Origin: CAZRGV01 sp964599655
GTDB taxonomy: Bacteria; Planctomycetota; Planctomycetia; Isosphaerales; Isosphaeraceae
Reading direction: 5' to 3'
Assembly (NCBI GenBank): GCA_964599655.1
Contig: CAZRGV010000012.1
Coordinates: forward strand, 8,115-72,114
Length of the DNA stretch: 64,000 nucleotides
The notes beneath the pieces were generated by a model. It had not been told where the DNA came from. It saw only the letters and a program-made list of their open reading frames with translations, and did not search any database. This document shows positions 1 through 8,699 of the stretch, in pieces. The position numbers and the translations under genes were made by a program. Every line of letters begins with the position of its first letter. Positions within the stretch are counted from its first letter, which is position 1.

Positions 1-375
1 CAAGCGGGGCTGGGCGGTCCAGAAACGGTCGCTGTCCAGAATCGCGTGGAGGAACCGACGACGGATGACCACTTCATCGAAATTGGCCCGGAGCTTGTGA
101 ATCAGAGAATAGGCCACGTCCCGGAGATCGCGATACGCATAGAGCGCCAGGGCACGGCCCTCGGCCAAGGCAGGGGCGAACCGTGGGTCACCATCGTGCG
201 ACTTGAGGATGTACCAGGTTGAAGAGTCGGCGCCCGAGTCCTCGTGAGTGGCGTACTGCTCACCAACCAGGAACCCCAGCCGTTGGCACGCTCGACGTCG
301 TTCCAGCAAGTGGCAGGCGACCTCATACTGCCAGGTGGAACAAGAGCGGTACATGCCGACGCAGAAGACGTACAT
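1..375 (-). CDS. Sulfotransferase-like protein, partial (3' end beyond window)
   Basis: 125 codons are visible, running off the left edge of the window. The N-terminus reads MYVFCVGMYRSCSTW, which resembles the PAPS-binding P-loop that opens sulfotransferase-family proteins. About 75 residues later comes YAYRDLRDVAYS, matching the second conserved sulfotransferase motif (Y/F-R-D-P-R-D-x-x-x-S). The ATG at 375 is the only reasonable start, because an in-frame TGA lies two codons upstream; a second Met at 354 is possible. The short spacing between motifs and the weak P-loop (CST rather than GTS) suggest a divergent member. The acceptor substrate cannot be told from this part. It is the last visible gene of a long minus-strand run and is separated from its neighbour by 274 bases in which I see nothing. 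Confidence 0.6.
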   Translation of the reverse strand, partial: MYVFCVGMYRSCSTWQYEVACHLLERRRACQRLGFLVGEQYATHEDSGADSSTWYILKSHDGDPRFAPALAEGRALALYAYRDLRDVAYSLIHKLRANFDEVVIRRRFLHAILDSDRFWTAQPRL

Positions 376-649
376 GCCTCAGCCTCGATTTGAACCGGCG
401 TCCGACGAATTGAGCCGATGGAAAGGGCCGCTCGGACATGGGGGGTTACGCGACGAGAGGCAGGACGGAGACCGACCGCGAGCGGGGTCTGGGTATCAGA
501 ACATCGCGTTTCTGTCAACGACAATCGGCGATCGAAAGGCATCCACTAAAGCCAGTCTGGGAATGGCCGCGCCAACGCGGCATCGAACCTGGAAGCGGCC
601 CAACCCGGATGATCCGGTCGATCCGTACGTCCGGCGCCGACTCTCCTCT

Positions 650-1093
650 TCACGACCTGAGTACCAGCGCCACACCGGCCAGCAGGAGAATCGCGCCCAG
701 GATCCTCGGGAGGCTGAGCGGATGCGTCTCAAAGCCGATCAGGCCGAAATGGTCGAGGGCGAGTGAGGCGAGAATTTGGCCAGTGACGATTGCGCCGAGC
801 CAGCCCGCAGCTCCGAGCTGCCTGGCGAACGCGGCCGAGGCCGCAACGTAGCAAGCCCCCACGACGCCACCCATCCAGATCCACCAGGGAGCCGCCGCGA
901 CGAGCTCGCCCTTTGGCTTCGGCGGCGCAACGGCCAGTGCGATCACGGTCAGGCAAAGGAAACCCACGCCGAAGTTGGTCATCGCGGCCGGGATCGGGTG
1001 ACCCAGTTTCGATCGGAGATGGCTATTGAACCCGACCTGGAACGCCAGACCCGCCCCGGCCAGCAGGGCGATCATCGCGAACAACAGCTTCAT
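650..1093 (-). CDS. YdcZ/DUF606-type small membrane transporter
   Basis: 147 residues with four or five hydrophobic segments, starting MKLLFAMIALLAGAGLAFQVGFNS, the typical opening of the DMT-superfamily YdcZ (DUF606) proteins, which are about 140-150 residues long. Other family marks are the Asn-Phe-Gly-Val-Gly stretch near residue 40, the WWIWMGGVVGA block near residue 70 and the GQILASLALDHFGLIG block near residue 105. It should sit in the cytoplasmic membrane as a half-size drug/metabolite transporter; the substrate is unknown. It lies 18 bases downstream of the cupin-like gene on the same strand, so the two may be co-transcribed, but no functional link is evident. Confidence 0.8.
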   Translation of the reverse strand: MKLLFAMIALLAGAGLAFQVGFNSHLRSKLGHPIPAAMTNFGVGFLCLTVIALAVAPPKPKGELVAAAPWWIWMGGVVGACYVAASAAFARQLGAAGWLGAIVTGQILASLALDHFGLIGFETHPLSLPRILGAILLLAGVALVLRS

Positions 1094-1111
1094 GCGAACT
1101 CATATCCCGGA

Positions 1112-1870
1112 TCAGCCATACAATCGGTTCGCCTGACCGTAGCTGATTTTCGGAGCCTTGAAAAGTCCTCCCGAGAGCTTCTCCCCGAGCGGGTCGACAT
1201 ACACACGACCAGCTCGATTCGGATTCTCAGGGTTATAGCCGATGACGTGGATGTTGAAGAGGAAGCCGGTGTCGCTCTCCGCTGTGAACCAGTGGACGTT
1301 GTCCTTGTGGTCGGAAATCGTCGAGAACTCGCCGGGACCGAACGACTGGTCAATAGTGGGCCGGACGATGTAATGATCCTTGTGATCTTCAAGGCGGTCC
1401 CAGTGCCGACCTCGGAAGTTTCCTTTCAGGATCAGGAAGCCGGTGGACATGTTGTCGTGACCGTGCGGGATCACCGAGCGTCCCTTGGTCATCGCGAAGA
1501 TCTGCCGGCCGAAAACGAGCTGGGTGGGCAGCCCGGAGACGTTCTTGAAGTCAACCGGCAGGCTTCGGGCTCCCTTGGCCGGGTAGTTGACACCGGCGGC
1601 CATGCGATCGAAGTCGAGCGTCTTCAACAACGCGGGCAGATCGACGTGGCGATACAGGTCTTCGAGGGCCTTCTGGAATTCAAGATCTTTGAGTTTCTGA
1701 TCCTTGAGGTCGCGGCCGATGGAGTCGAGCCGATTGAGCCAGTCGGTGATGATCGGCTCGACATCCTTGCCGAAGAGGCGATGTGACGCAAGGCCATCGA
1801 TCAAGGCCAGCGCGGTGAGCGATTGCAACGCGTGTCGGGTGAATTCGCGGCGCGTGGTGGGCAACGACAT
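1112..1870 (-). CDS. Tat-exported cupin-like protein, function unknown
   Basis: 252 residues. The N-terminus, MSLPTTRREFTRHALQSLTA, carries a twin-arginine motif followed by a hydrophobic stretch, so the protein is probably exported folded. The middle part contains HGHDNMSTGFLILKG near residue 145, with histidines and a following glycine that resemble the first metal-binding motif of cupins, and a later His-rich segment around DHKDNVHWF. I infer a metal-binding beta-barrel but no activity. The start at 1870 was chosen because GAGGAG lies 7 bases upstream; the frame stays open further upstream but without good codons or a start. The same GAGGAGACC leader precedes the amylase gene next door. 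Confidence 0.65.
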   Translation of the reverse strand: MSLPTTRREFTRHALQSLTALALIDGLASHRLFGKDVEPIITDWLNRLDSIGRDLKDQKLKDLEFQKALEDLYRHVDLPALLKTLDFDRMAAGVNYPAKGARSLPVDFKNVSGLPTQLVFGRQIFAMTKGRSVIPHGHDNMSTGFLILKGNFRGRHWDRLEDHKDHYIVRPTIDQSFGPGEFSTISDHKDNVHWFTAESDTGFLFNIHVIGYNPENPNRAGRVYVDPLGEKLSGGLFKAPKISYGQANRLYG

Positions 1871-1995
1871 GGACGGTCTCCTCGACCGGATCGACGAGCG
1901 GACAACCTGCGCCTCAGCGTATTCGGCCCCGATGGGCGATGCAACCATACGCTCCTCACGGATCGACGAACCAGACACGGCGCACGGGACCGGCC

Positions 1996-3951
1996 TCAGA
2001 ACTTGTCCGAGGTCGCGGGGGCCTCGTACTCGACCTTGACGTACGCCCGGGTCGGCGTCGTGTCTCCGCCGCCGATCTTGGCCAAAAGCTGATGATACCC
2101 CTCGCGGTCGGCAGTAAACTCGTAGGTCAAGGGGGCTGTGTTCGACGTCTCTCCCGTCTTGGAGCACGAGCTATCGGCGCGGCTCTTGGAGCCATCGGCC
2201 GCGGGACGGAAAACCTGGAGCTCGACCTTGCGAGGACCGTCGGTGTAGACCCAGACCTTGACCACGGAGCCAGCCGCCGGCCAGATCGAGCCGGCCGTGC
2301 GGAACGCGTCGGCGCTGAGCTTTCCTCCGTAGCCGAGGGCCGAGCTTCGACCATCGCCCAGGTCGTTATCAAGCTGGAATTCCTGGGTTGTCCGGCGATT
2401 CGGGGGCTGGAAGCCGCCACCGATCCCGACCGGTCCCCAGACGGCGTAACTCATCGCCGGAACCGAGAGCTGGACCCAGCCGTCGTTGTTCGTCTCGACA
2501 TCGTCCTGGTTCGATCCGCTGTAGTCGTGCAGCCGGACGTGTGGGCCGAAGTCGGTCGGGACCCAGGCGCTCAGGGTCTTGCCTCCGTGGTCGTTCAGGC
2601 CGATAAGGGCCTTGCCCCCTCGCTCGATGACGAGCAGGTCGGGCGAACCCTGAAAACGAACCTTGTAGGGACCGTCCTTGAAGTTGAGCTTCTGGTGGCA
2701 CCAGACCAGGTTCTCGACGAAGCGGCGTGTTTTGATGGCCTTGGGGTCGGCCTTGAACCGATCCGGGCCATCGTTGATGAAGAGGTCTTCGTAGTAGACC
2801 ATGGGGCTACCGTCGACAGCGAAAGCGGCGGCGTAGGCGAGATCGGCGCGAGGGTTGTCGGGATCGAGCGTCGGGGCCAGTTCGTCACCGTTCTTCCGCC
2901 AGTCGTCGAAGCGGTCGTCGTGTGTGATCGAGCCGTTGCTGTTTGAGTCCCAGAACGCGCCTCGCCAAGTGTCGTGGCTGTTGACGAAAGGGACCGTCTT
3001 GATCCGGTTCTTCTGCTGGTAGTTGGGCAAAGTGCCCATGTCGAAGAATCCGCCCGCGTCGACGATGCCGAGCAGGGCCTCACGATAAGTGAAGTCGAAC
3101 GTCCCGGCGCGGTTCTTCGTCAGGGCGCACCAGTTGTCGACATCCGAGATGCCGCTGACGTACTCGCCGACGGCGAAGTAGTCGATCCGATCACCCATGG
3201 CGTTGTAAAGCAGATCCTCGACGACGTACGCCTCGAAACCCTTGACCGCATCGAAGCGAAATCCGTCGGCGCCCGTTTGCTTGGTCAGCCAAACGAACCA
3301 ATCGCGGGCCTGGTCTCGCATGTATTTGCCGTTGCCCCCGCCGCCGTGCTCGGCATCGAGGTAGCAGATGTCGGGGCCGAAACTCTGCTGGCAGATGTCG
3401 CCGAGCGTGCACTGATGGTCGGGGTTGGGATGGAAGTTCCACCAGTCCTTGGCCCATCGACCCCGATCGGTCCCGGCGAACGCAACGTAACGGAACTTTT
3501 TGAAACGGTCTCCAGGCGCGTTGGGATCTTCCTGGCCGCCCACCGAATGGTTCAGAACGATGTCGGGATAGACCTCCAGCCCGTTGGCATGGGCCACGGC
3601 GATGAAGCGGAGCAGGCTATCTTTGTCCCCGAATCGGGTCCCGGTTCGCCCTTTCTGATCCTTGTCTCCCAGGTCGTAGTGATCGAACGGGTCGTAACCC
3701 ATGCTGTTGCCGCCGGCGTTTCCCTTGGAGGGTGCGGGAACCCAAACGCCGTCGAAGCCGAGCTCCTTGAGCCTTGGCGATAACTTCGCCAGGTAGGTGT
3801 ACCAGTCGAAGGGATAATTCTCGTTCCAGCAATCCCACCAGAACGCCTGAAGAACCACCTTGCCGTTCCAGGGATTGGCGCGTGCGGTTGCGGGTAGAAT
3901 CGCCCCAAGCACGACGACCAGGATCAGTTGACGCCCCGTTTTGACGCTCAT
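1996..3951 (-). CDS. Secreted alpha-amylase family (GH13) glycosidase
   Basis: 651 residues: a signal peptide (residues 1-25, ending ATARA), a GH13 catalytic domain to about residue 490 and a C-terminal beta-rich region of about 150 residues. All four GH13 regions are visible: DIVLNHS (about 130-136), GFRFDAVKG with the nucleophile Asp234, AVGEYV with the acid/base Glu263, and FVNSHD with the transition-state stabiliser Asp327. It should hydrolyse alpha-1,4-glucans outside the cytoplasm. The opening VVLQAFWWDCWN is like bacterial and plant alpha-amylases that begin QGFxWD. The ATG at 3951 has GAGGAG 8 bases upstream. The C-terminal region (about 500-651) may be carbohydrate-binding, but I do not recognise a family. 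Confidence 0.88.
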   Translation of the reverse strand: MSVKTGRQLILVVVLGAILPATARANPWNGKVVLQAFWWDCWNENYPFDWYTYLAKLSPRLKELGFDGVWVPAPSKGNAGGNSMGYDPFDHYDLGDKDQKGRTGTRFGDKDSLLRFIAVAHANGLEVYPDIVLNHSVGGQEDPNAPGDRFKKFRYVAFAGTDRGRWAKDWWNFHPNPDHQCTLGDICQQSFGPDICYLDAEHGGGGNGKYMRDQARDWFVWLTKQTGADGFRFDAVKGFEAYVVEDLLYNAMGDRIDYFAVGEYVSGISDVDNWCALTKNRAGTFDFTYREALLGIVDAGGFFDMGTLPNYQQKNRIKTVPFVNSHDTWRGAFWDSNSNGSITHDDRFDDWRKNGDELAPTLDPDNPRADLAYAAAFAVDGSPMVYYEDLFINDGPDRFKADPKAIKTRRFVENLVWCHQKLNFKDGPYKVRFQGSPDLLVIERGGKALIGLNDHGGKTLSAWVPTDFGPHVRLHDYSGSNQDDVETNNDGWVQLSVPAMSYAVWGPVGIGGGFQPPNRRTTQEFQLDNDLGDGRSSALGYGGKLSADAFRTAGSIWPAAGSVVKVWVYTDGPRKVELQVFRPAADGSKSRADSSCSKTGETSNTAPLTYEFTADREGYHQLLAKIGGGDTTPTRAYVKVEYEAPATSDKF

Positions 3952-4083
3952 CCGCGGTCTCCTCGTTGTGCGCCACTCGACTCCAGTCCAGGACCTCGCG
4001 GCCGTGCAAGGTTGAGTATCAACCAGCTCTCGGATCATCGCGAGCGAAATGTGGCCAAGCATGGCGAAAATGATCGCTTCGCC

Positions 4084-4116
4084 AAAAAAAAGCCCTCCGG
4101 ACGGAATCCGGAGGGC
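4084..4116 (-). terminator. Rho-independent terminator of hppA
   Basis: A perfect 10-bp stem (4092-4101 paired with 4107-4116) with a 5-base loop is followed on the minus strand by eight consecutive T residues (A run at 4084-4091 on the plus strand). It lies 37 bases past the hppA stop codon, so transcription should end between hppA and the amylase gene. Confidence 0.93.
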
Positions 4117-4152
4117 GCGTATGAGGCCCTGGTGCGAGACGCAAGTCGCGGT

Positions 4153-6624
4153 TCAGACCTGGGTCTCAACCGCGTCGAGGTGCTTCGACTCGCTGGCGAT
4201 GCTGGCCAGTTCCTCTTCCATCTCTCGCATTTCCTTGCTCTCGGTCTTGCTCCGCCAGATCGCCCAGCCGATCGCGGCGATCCCAATGATACCGACGAGA
4301 TACATCCACACAGACCCCTTGAAGGCGACGATGGGCGCAATGGCCAGCAGGGCGACCATATTCATCACCTTGATCAAGGGGTTGAGGGCAGGACCGGCGG
4401 TATCCTTCAGGGGGTCGCCCACGGTATCGCCTGTGACGCTCGCCTTGTGGGCCTCCGAGCCCTTGCCGCCGTAGATGCCGTCCTCGATCGTCTTCTTGGC
4501 GTTGTCCCAGGCACCTCCGGCATTGGCCATGAACACCGCGAGAAGCTGCCCGACGATGATCATTCCCGCCAGGTAGCCTCCGAGGGCGTACTCTCCCAGG
4601 AAGATTCCGACAATGACGGGTGCGATGATGGCGAGCAGGCCTGGACCGAGAAGCTCGGCCTGGGCCGCGGCGGTGCAGATGTTGACCACCCGGCCGTAGT
4701 CGGGGGTCTTGGTGCCGGCCCAGATTTCCTGGTCGCGGAACTGGGCTCGGCATTCCTTGACGATCAGGAACGCTGCCCGTCCGACGGCCCGGATCAGCAT
4801 CGAGCTGAACAGGAACGGAACCACGCCGCCGATGAGTGCTCCGATGAAGACGATCGGCTGCGCCACCGAGAGGTTGCCGGCTTCGGTCAGGTATTGCTCC
4901 ACGGTCATCTCGCCGATCCTCGCCTCGCTACCCACGGCGATCACGGCGATGAAGCTGGCGAAGAGGCTCACCGCCGCGATGACTGCCGATCCGATGGCGA
5001 TCCCCTTGGTCTCGGCCTTGGTCGTGTTGCCGACGGCGTCGAGGTCCGCGAGGATCTGGCGGGCTCGCTTGTAGTTCTCCTCGCCCATCTCCTCCCGGTC
5101 GTAGCCCATTTCGCCGATGCCGTTGGCGTTGTCGGCCACCGGCCCGAAGACGTCCATACTGATCGTGTTTCCGGTCAGCGTGAGCATGCCGATGCCGCAC
5201 ATGGCCACGCCGTAGGCGATGAAGATGGGCGTCGACCCGCTGTAAATGAGCACCGAGAGCAGGATCGCCACGGCGATGACGATCGTTGCCACCACCGCCG
5301 ACTCGTAACCGACAGCGAAACCCTGGATGATGTTCGTCGCGTGGCCGGTTTGGCAGGCCTTGGCCAGGGATTTGACCGGCGCATACTGCGTATGGGTGTA
5401 GTAGCTGGTCGTCTTGTTCAGCGAGATGGCGAGAAGAATGCCGATCAGACAGGTCAAGGCCGGCCTCATGTCAAGCCCCTGGAACCCGAGGCTCGCCCAG
5501 AAGGGAAGGCTCTTCGCGAGAATGTCCCCCTTGTAGGACTTGACCCAGTTGTTGTACCGGCGAGCGAATTCCTGCGGATCCACTTTCTGAAGCTCGGCGT
5601 TCTGGGTTTCAAAGACTTCGCGAGCCTGGACGAACTCCGGCGCGAGCTGCGCCTGATAGCCGCCGACCGCCTGGGGATACTGGCGGATGTAATCGCTGTC
5701 GAAGTGGAGATAACCCAAACCGAGCAGGAAGAAGCCGACGACGCTGATGATCGAGCCGAGCACGAAGCCGTGGTGGACCGAGTGCAGCGCCTCATCGCTA
5801 GTGCTATTCGGCCCGGCCTTGACGGTGTAAGTACTAATGATCGAGCCGACGACGCCGATCGCTCGCACCAGGAGCGGGAAGATCACCCCTTTGTGGCCGA
5901 AGCTAGCGTAGCCAAGGATCATCGCCGCGACGATCGTCACCTCGTAACTCTCAAAGATGTCGGCCGCCATTCCGGCGCAGTCGCCGACGTTGTCCCCGAC
6001 GTTGTCGGCGATCGTCGCCGCGTTCCGAGGGTCATCCTCGGGGATTCCGGCCTCGACCTTACCCACGAGGTCGGCGCCGACGTCGGCCGCCTTCGTGTAG
6101 ATACCGCCGCCGACCCGCATGAAGAGGGCCAGCAAGGTGCCGCCGAAGCCGAAACCGAGGAGCACCTCGTAGGCGTGCTCGCCGAAGGCCATGAAGATGA
6201 CCGTTCCACCCAGCAGACCCAATCCGTCCGTCAGCATGCCGGTAATGGTGCCGGTTCGATACCCAAGCTGAAGAGCCGTGCCGTAACTTGTCCGGGCCGC
6301 GGCGGCCACCCGCAGGTTCCCTCGAACCGCCAGGCTCATGCCCACGAACCCGGTCAGCCAGGAGAAGCTGGCTCCCAGCAGGAAGGCCAAGGCACGGCCA
6401 AGTTTGACCTGCGGTCCGGACTCCGCTGAAGTGGCGAAGTAAAGAATGGCCGTGAGCAAGAAGACGAGCAAAATAATGGCTTTGAACTGACGGTAGAGGT
6501 AGGCACTAGCTCCTCTGCGGATCGCGGTACCGACGGACCGCATCTTCTCGGTTCCTTGGTCGGCTCCGAGCACCTGGCCCACCAGCATACCGGCGTAAAC
6601 GAGGCCCGCGATGGCCACGCACAA
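4153..6624 (-). CDS. hppA: Membrane-bound proton-translocating pyrophosphatase (main frame)
   Basis: 823 residues in this frame with about 15-16 membrane segments. The substrate-binding block DVGADLVGKVEAGIPEDDPRN lies near residue 180, followed by the acidic motif DNVGDNVGDCAGM, both diagnostic of membrane pyrophosphatases that couple PPi hydrolysis to ion pumping. The sequence GNTTKAETKG has Lys536 at the position that separates potassium-independent (Lys) from potassium-dependent (Ala) enzymes, so this should be a potassium-independent H+ pump. The only start available in this frame is TTG at 6624, which cuts into the first membrane helix. The missing N-terminus is encoded one frame over, directly upstream (6625-6820), so the gene looks frameshifted. 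The family's usual length is 680-800, and longer in planctomycetes. Confidence 0.9.
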   Translation of the reverse strand: MCVAIAGLVYAGMLVGQVLGADQGTEKMRSVGTAIRRGASAYLYRQFKAIILLVFLLTAILYFATSAESGPQVKLGRALAFLLGASFSWLTGFVGMSLAVRGNLRVAAAARTSYGTALQLGYRTGTITGMLTDGLGLLGGTVIFMAFGEHAYEVLLGFGFGGTLLALFMRVGGGIYTKAADVGADLVGKVEAGIPEDDPRNAATIADNVGDNVGDCAGMAADIFESYEVTIVAAMILGYASFGHKGVIFPLLVRAIGVVGSIISTYTVKAGPNSTSDEALHSVHHGFVLGSIISVVGFFLLGLGYLHFDSDYIRQYPQAVGGYQAQLAPEFVQAREVFETQNAELQKVDPQEFARRYNNWVKSYKGDILAKSLPFWASLGFQGLDMRPALTCLIGILLAISLNKTTSYYTHTQYAPVKSLAKACQTGHATNIIQGFAVGYESAVVATIVIAVAILLSVLIYSGSTPIFIAYGVAMCGIGMLTLTGNTISMDVFGPVADNANGIGEMGYDREEMGEENYKRARQILADLDAVGNTTKAETKGIAIGSAVIAAVSLFASFIAVIAVGSEARIGEMTVEQYLTEAGNLSVAQPIVFIGALIGGVVPFLFSSMLIRAVGRAAFLIVKECRAQFRDQEIWAGTKTPDYGRVVNICTAAAQAELLGPGLLAIIAPVIVGIFLGEYALGGYLAGMIIVGQLLAVFMANAGGAWDNAKKTIEDGIYGGKGSEAHKASVTGDTVGDPLKDTAGPALNPLIKVMNMVALLAIAPIVAFKGSVWMYLVGIIGIAAIGWAIWRSKTESKEMREMEEELASIASESKHLDAVETQV

Positions 6625-6820
6625 TCCAAAGTACGCCGCGTTCCATGAAGTTGTAATGCGGGTCGGTCATGAAACTGAAGTATCGAAACTGCCTGACTTC
6701 CTCGCTCGCCGGCGCTTTGGCCGGAGCTTCTGCCGCCTCTTGCGCCAGAGTCCGACCCGCGCCGGCCATCAAGGCCAGGAGAGTCACCAGAATCGCCAAC
6801 ACGTTGTGCCCGCGTCGCAT
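6625..6820 (-). pseudogene. Out-of-frame N-terminus of hppA (signal peptide and first helix start)
   Basis: From an ATG at 6820 this frame encodes a signal-peptide-like start (MRRGHNVLAILVTLLALMAG, then AGRTLAQ), an Ala/Glu/Pro-rich stretch and FMERGVLWIV. It then turns into Arg-rich nonsense that stops at 6506. The hppA frame takes over at about 6624 with CVAIAGLVYAGMLVGQ. Losing one base in TTGGATTGTGCGTGG would give one continuous reading, with FMERGVLWI followed directly by CVAIAGLVYAG. Planctomycete pyrophosphatases often carry such a signal-like extension. I read this as the true 5' part of hppA split by a single-base frameshift, either real or a sequencing error. Confidence 0.7.
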
Positions 6821-7005
6821 GTCGTGGACCTCCGTCGGTGCCTACTCGGGGGGGTGCGAAACCTGTTCGGCGTTGTGTGGATCCGACGCCACCAAGGTTT
6901 CTGTACCAGCGTTTTCATCCAAACATGGAAACCGACCGAACGGCCGGTGACTAGTGGATTAGACACAACGGGGAAGAAATCGGGAAGAGCCTAGAGCCGA
7001 AGACC

Positions 7006-8052
7006 TCAAGGCACCGCCTTCCCGATCTTGGTTACATCGACATGCCGAAAGCTTCCGCCAGTCGCGGCCGCGAGTTCCTGCAACGGTCCGGCGCCGACGG
7101 CAACGGCCGGCCCGGCGCCGAATTCGATGGTGTGGATCCGGATCGACCCGACCCGCGACCGAAGCTCCTCCACGTTCTCGTGCGACAATTCCTGGCCGTC
7201 GGTCAGGAGGAAGACCACCTCGGGTTTCAACTCGAGCGCGGCCTCCAGCGCGGCCATCGGTCGTGTACCCCCATCGGCCTTGATCGATTCCAGGCGGGTT
7301 CGCACGCGATCCTTGTTTTCCAGAGTGGCCGGCATTAGGGCCGGTTGACCCGAAGCATCGGCGAAGATCGTGGGCCGCAGATTGAAGAAGACGACGGCAA
7401 ACCGGGCATCCGGCGGAAGCTGACCGAGGCTGGCCAGAAGCTCCTGCTTGGCCGCACGCAATGCGCCAAAACCGCTCATGCTTCCGGAACAATCAATCAC
7501 GTAAGTGAATGAACCGGCACGCTCCCGCGCACCGAAGAACTCGGTCGCGGGACCGATTCCACGGCCGATTCCACCTCCTGAGCCGCCTCCAGAGCCTCCG
7601 CCACCACCTATCCCCGGTCCGGGAAGGACACCGATGCCCGTCGATGGACCTGGAAGGACCGGGGTCTTGGAGTTGCTCGGGGGCGGTGCCGGCAAGACGT
7701 CGGCCAGGAGCGATTCGGCCAGCGGGTCGAGCGCCGCAGATTTGTCTGCGGTCGATACCTCGGCGCGAATGTTCAGGCCCGAGGTCTGGCCCACACCCCC
7801 GATCTCTCCGGGGAAGCCGCCACCCGCCTCTGCGGGAACTCGATTGTCAATGGGCCCAAGTTCGGCTTGCAATACTTTCGGCGGTGGCGGACCGGCCGGC
7901 ATCGCCGCGCGGAGTGCCATCAGTGAGGCCGCCGTGGTCAGCAGAACGAGGTGGAAGGTCAACGAGCTCGCCAGCGACCTCGGGTCGGTCAAGGGCGAAC
8001 GGTGCCAGGAAACCGGAGGCGACTCCACCGAAGCGCCCTCCTCGTTCTTCAT
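7006..8052 (-). CDS. von Willebrand factor A domain membrane protein
   Basis: 348 residues: one membrane segment at about 29-50, a Pro/Gly-rich linker (120-170, with a GGGGSGGGSGGGIG run at about 150) and a C-terminal vWA domain from about 180. The MIDAS metal site begins DCSGSMS (Asp187, Ser189, Ser191), with a Thr in the GGTRP block and a conserved Asp in FLLTDG, so it should bind Mg2+ and a protein ligand. It is the last gene of a five-gene operon: its ATG overlaps the previous stop by 4 bases (ATGA), and the operon begins with exbB. I infer that the domain faces the periplasm and works with the ExbB/ExbD motor. The ligand is unknown. Confidence 0.85.
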   Translation of the reverse strand: MKNEEGASVESPPVSWHRSPLTDPRSLASSLTFHLVLLTTAASLMALRAAMPAGPPPPKVLQAELGPIDNRVPAEAGGGFPGEIGGVGQTSGLNIRAEVSTADKSAALDPLAESLLADVLPAPPPSNSKTPVLPGPSTGIGVLPGPGIGGGGGSGGGSGGGIGRGIGPATEFFGARERAGSFTYVIDCSGSMSGFGALRAAKQELLASLGQLPPDARFAVVFFNLRPTIFADASGQPALMPATLENKDRVRTRLESIKADGGTRPMAALEAALELKPEVVFLLTDGQELSHENVEELRSRVGSIRIHTIEFGAGPAVAVGAGPLQELAAATGGSFRHVDVTKIGKAVP

Positions 8053-8699
8053 TCCGTGCCACTCCGTACGGAGTCGATGTCATCGTCGAGAAACCGTGGA
8101 TGTGGCTCACGGGTCGGTCGTCGTTGGGTCCAGGGCCGCACATGGAACCACGCGAGCAACAGTCCCAGAATACTCATGACGGCCAGTCCTAGTGTCCAGA
8201 AGATCCATGTCGGCACCGGGCCGTTGGATTCGCGTGGCTGTTCTCGCGATTTCCGGACCAAGGGCGGCCGCCCGCTGACGATCAAGGGCGCGAGCCTGGG
8301 CCCATCTCCTCCGTCGTACGTCAGCTTTCGGAGGAAGGTTCCCTCAAACACCACTGTCGCTCCGATCTCGACTCGGTCGACGCGATCCTTGCCGGAATTC
8401 GGATAAACCAGGCAGAGCGGATTGCCATCCGTCGTCACGACCCAGAGTTCGGTCAGGGCAGGAAACGATTCGAACGGTGCCTGGGCAAATCGTCGAACGG
8501 CACGGCCTTCGATCCGGACACGACGGCCTCGATACGACTCAGAGCGCGACCAGAGGTCGCGAAATGTGACGGGCAAGGCGGCTTGGTGGGTGTCCTCGAG
8601 CGCGGCATGATACGCTGGCAGGTCGGCCATCGAAATCCGGCCATCGCCGGCCGGTGGACCCTCGGACAAGAGGGTTGCAATCAGAACGAGTCGAATCAT
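8049..8699 (-). CDS. Unknown single-pass membrane protein in ExbBD/vWA operon
   Basis: 216 residues with a hydrophobic N-terminus (MIRLVLIATLL) that may be a signal peptide and one clear membrane helix near residues 165-187 (WIFWTLGLAVMSILGLLLAW), followed by a short Arg-rich tail. The part between, with SYRGRRVRIEGRAVRRF and IGATVVFEGTFLRKL, alternates in a way that suggests a small beta-barrel (OB-like) domain on the outer face of the membrane; that is only a guess from pattern. It overlaps exbD upstream and the vWA gene downstream by 4 bases each, so it is translated with them. I do not recognise the family. Confidence 0.7.
   Translation of the reverse strand: MIRLVLIATLLSEGPPAGDGRISMADLPAYHAALEDTHQAALPVTFRDLWSRSESYRGRRVRIEGRAVRRFAQAPFESFPALTELWVVTTDGNPLCLVYPNSGKDRVDRVEIGATVVFEGTFLRKLTYDGGDGPRLAPLIVSGRPPLVRKSREQPRESNGPVPTWIFWTLGLAVMSILGLLLAWFHVRPWTQRRPTREPHPRFLDDDIDSVRSGTE

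Noticed and set aside
102..766. Several frames on both strands in the first 800 bases
   Set aside because: Only the sulfotransferase-like frame has motifs; the others are Arg/Ser/Pro-rich shadows.
1939..3783. Two plus-strand frames opposite the alpha-amylase gene
   Set aside because: The amylase on the minus strand has all four GH13 motifs; the plus-strand frames have no recognisable features.
3928..6429. An 833-codon open frame on the plus strand opposite hppA
   Set aside because: It is antisense to a clear membrane pyrophosphatase, composed of Asp/Arg/His-rich sequence without domains, as expected from GC-rich codon bias.
7565..7620. Repeated GCC/TCC-rich units in the vWA gene as a possible tandem repeat
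   Set aside because: It encodes the Gly/Ser linker between membrane anchor and vWA domain; irregular codons, no true DNA repeat unit.
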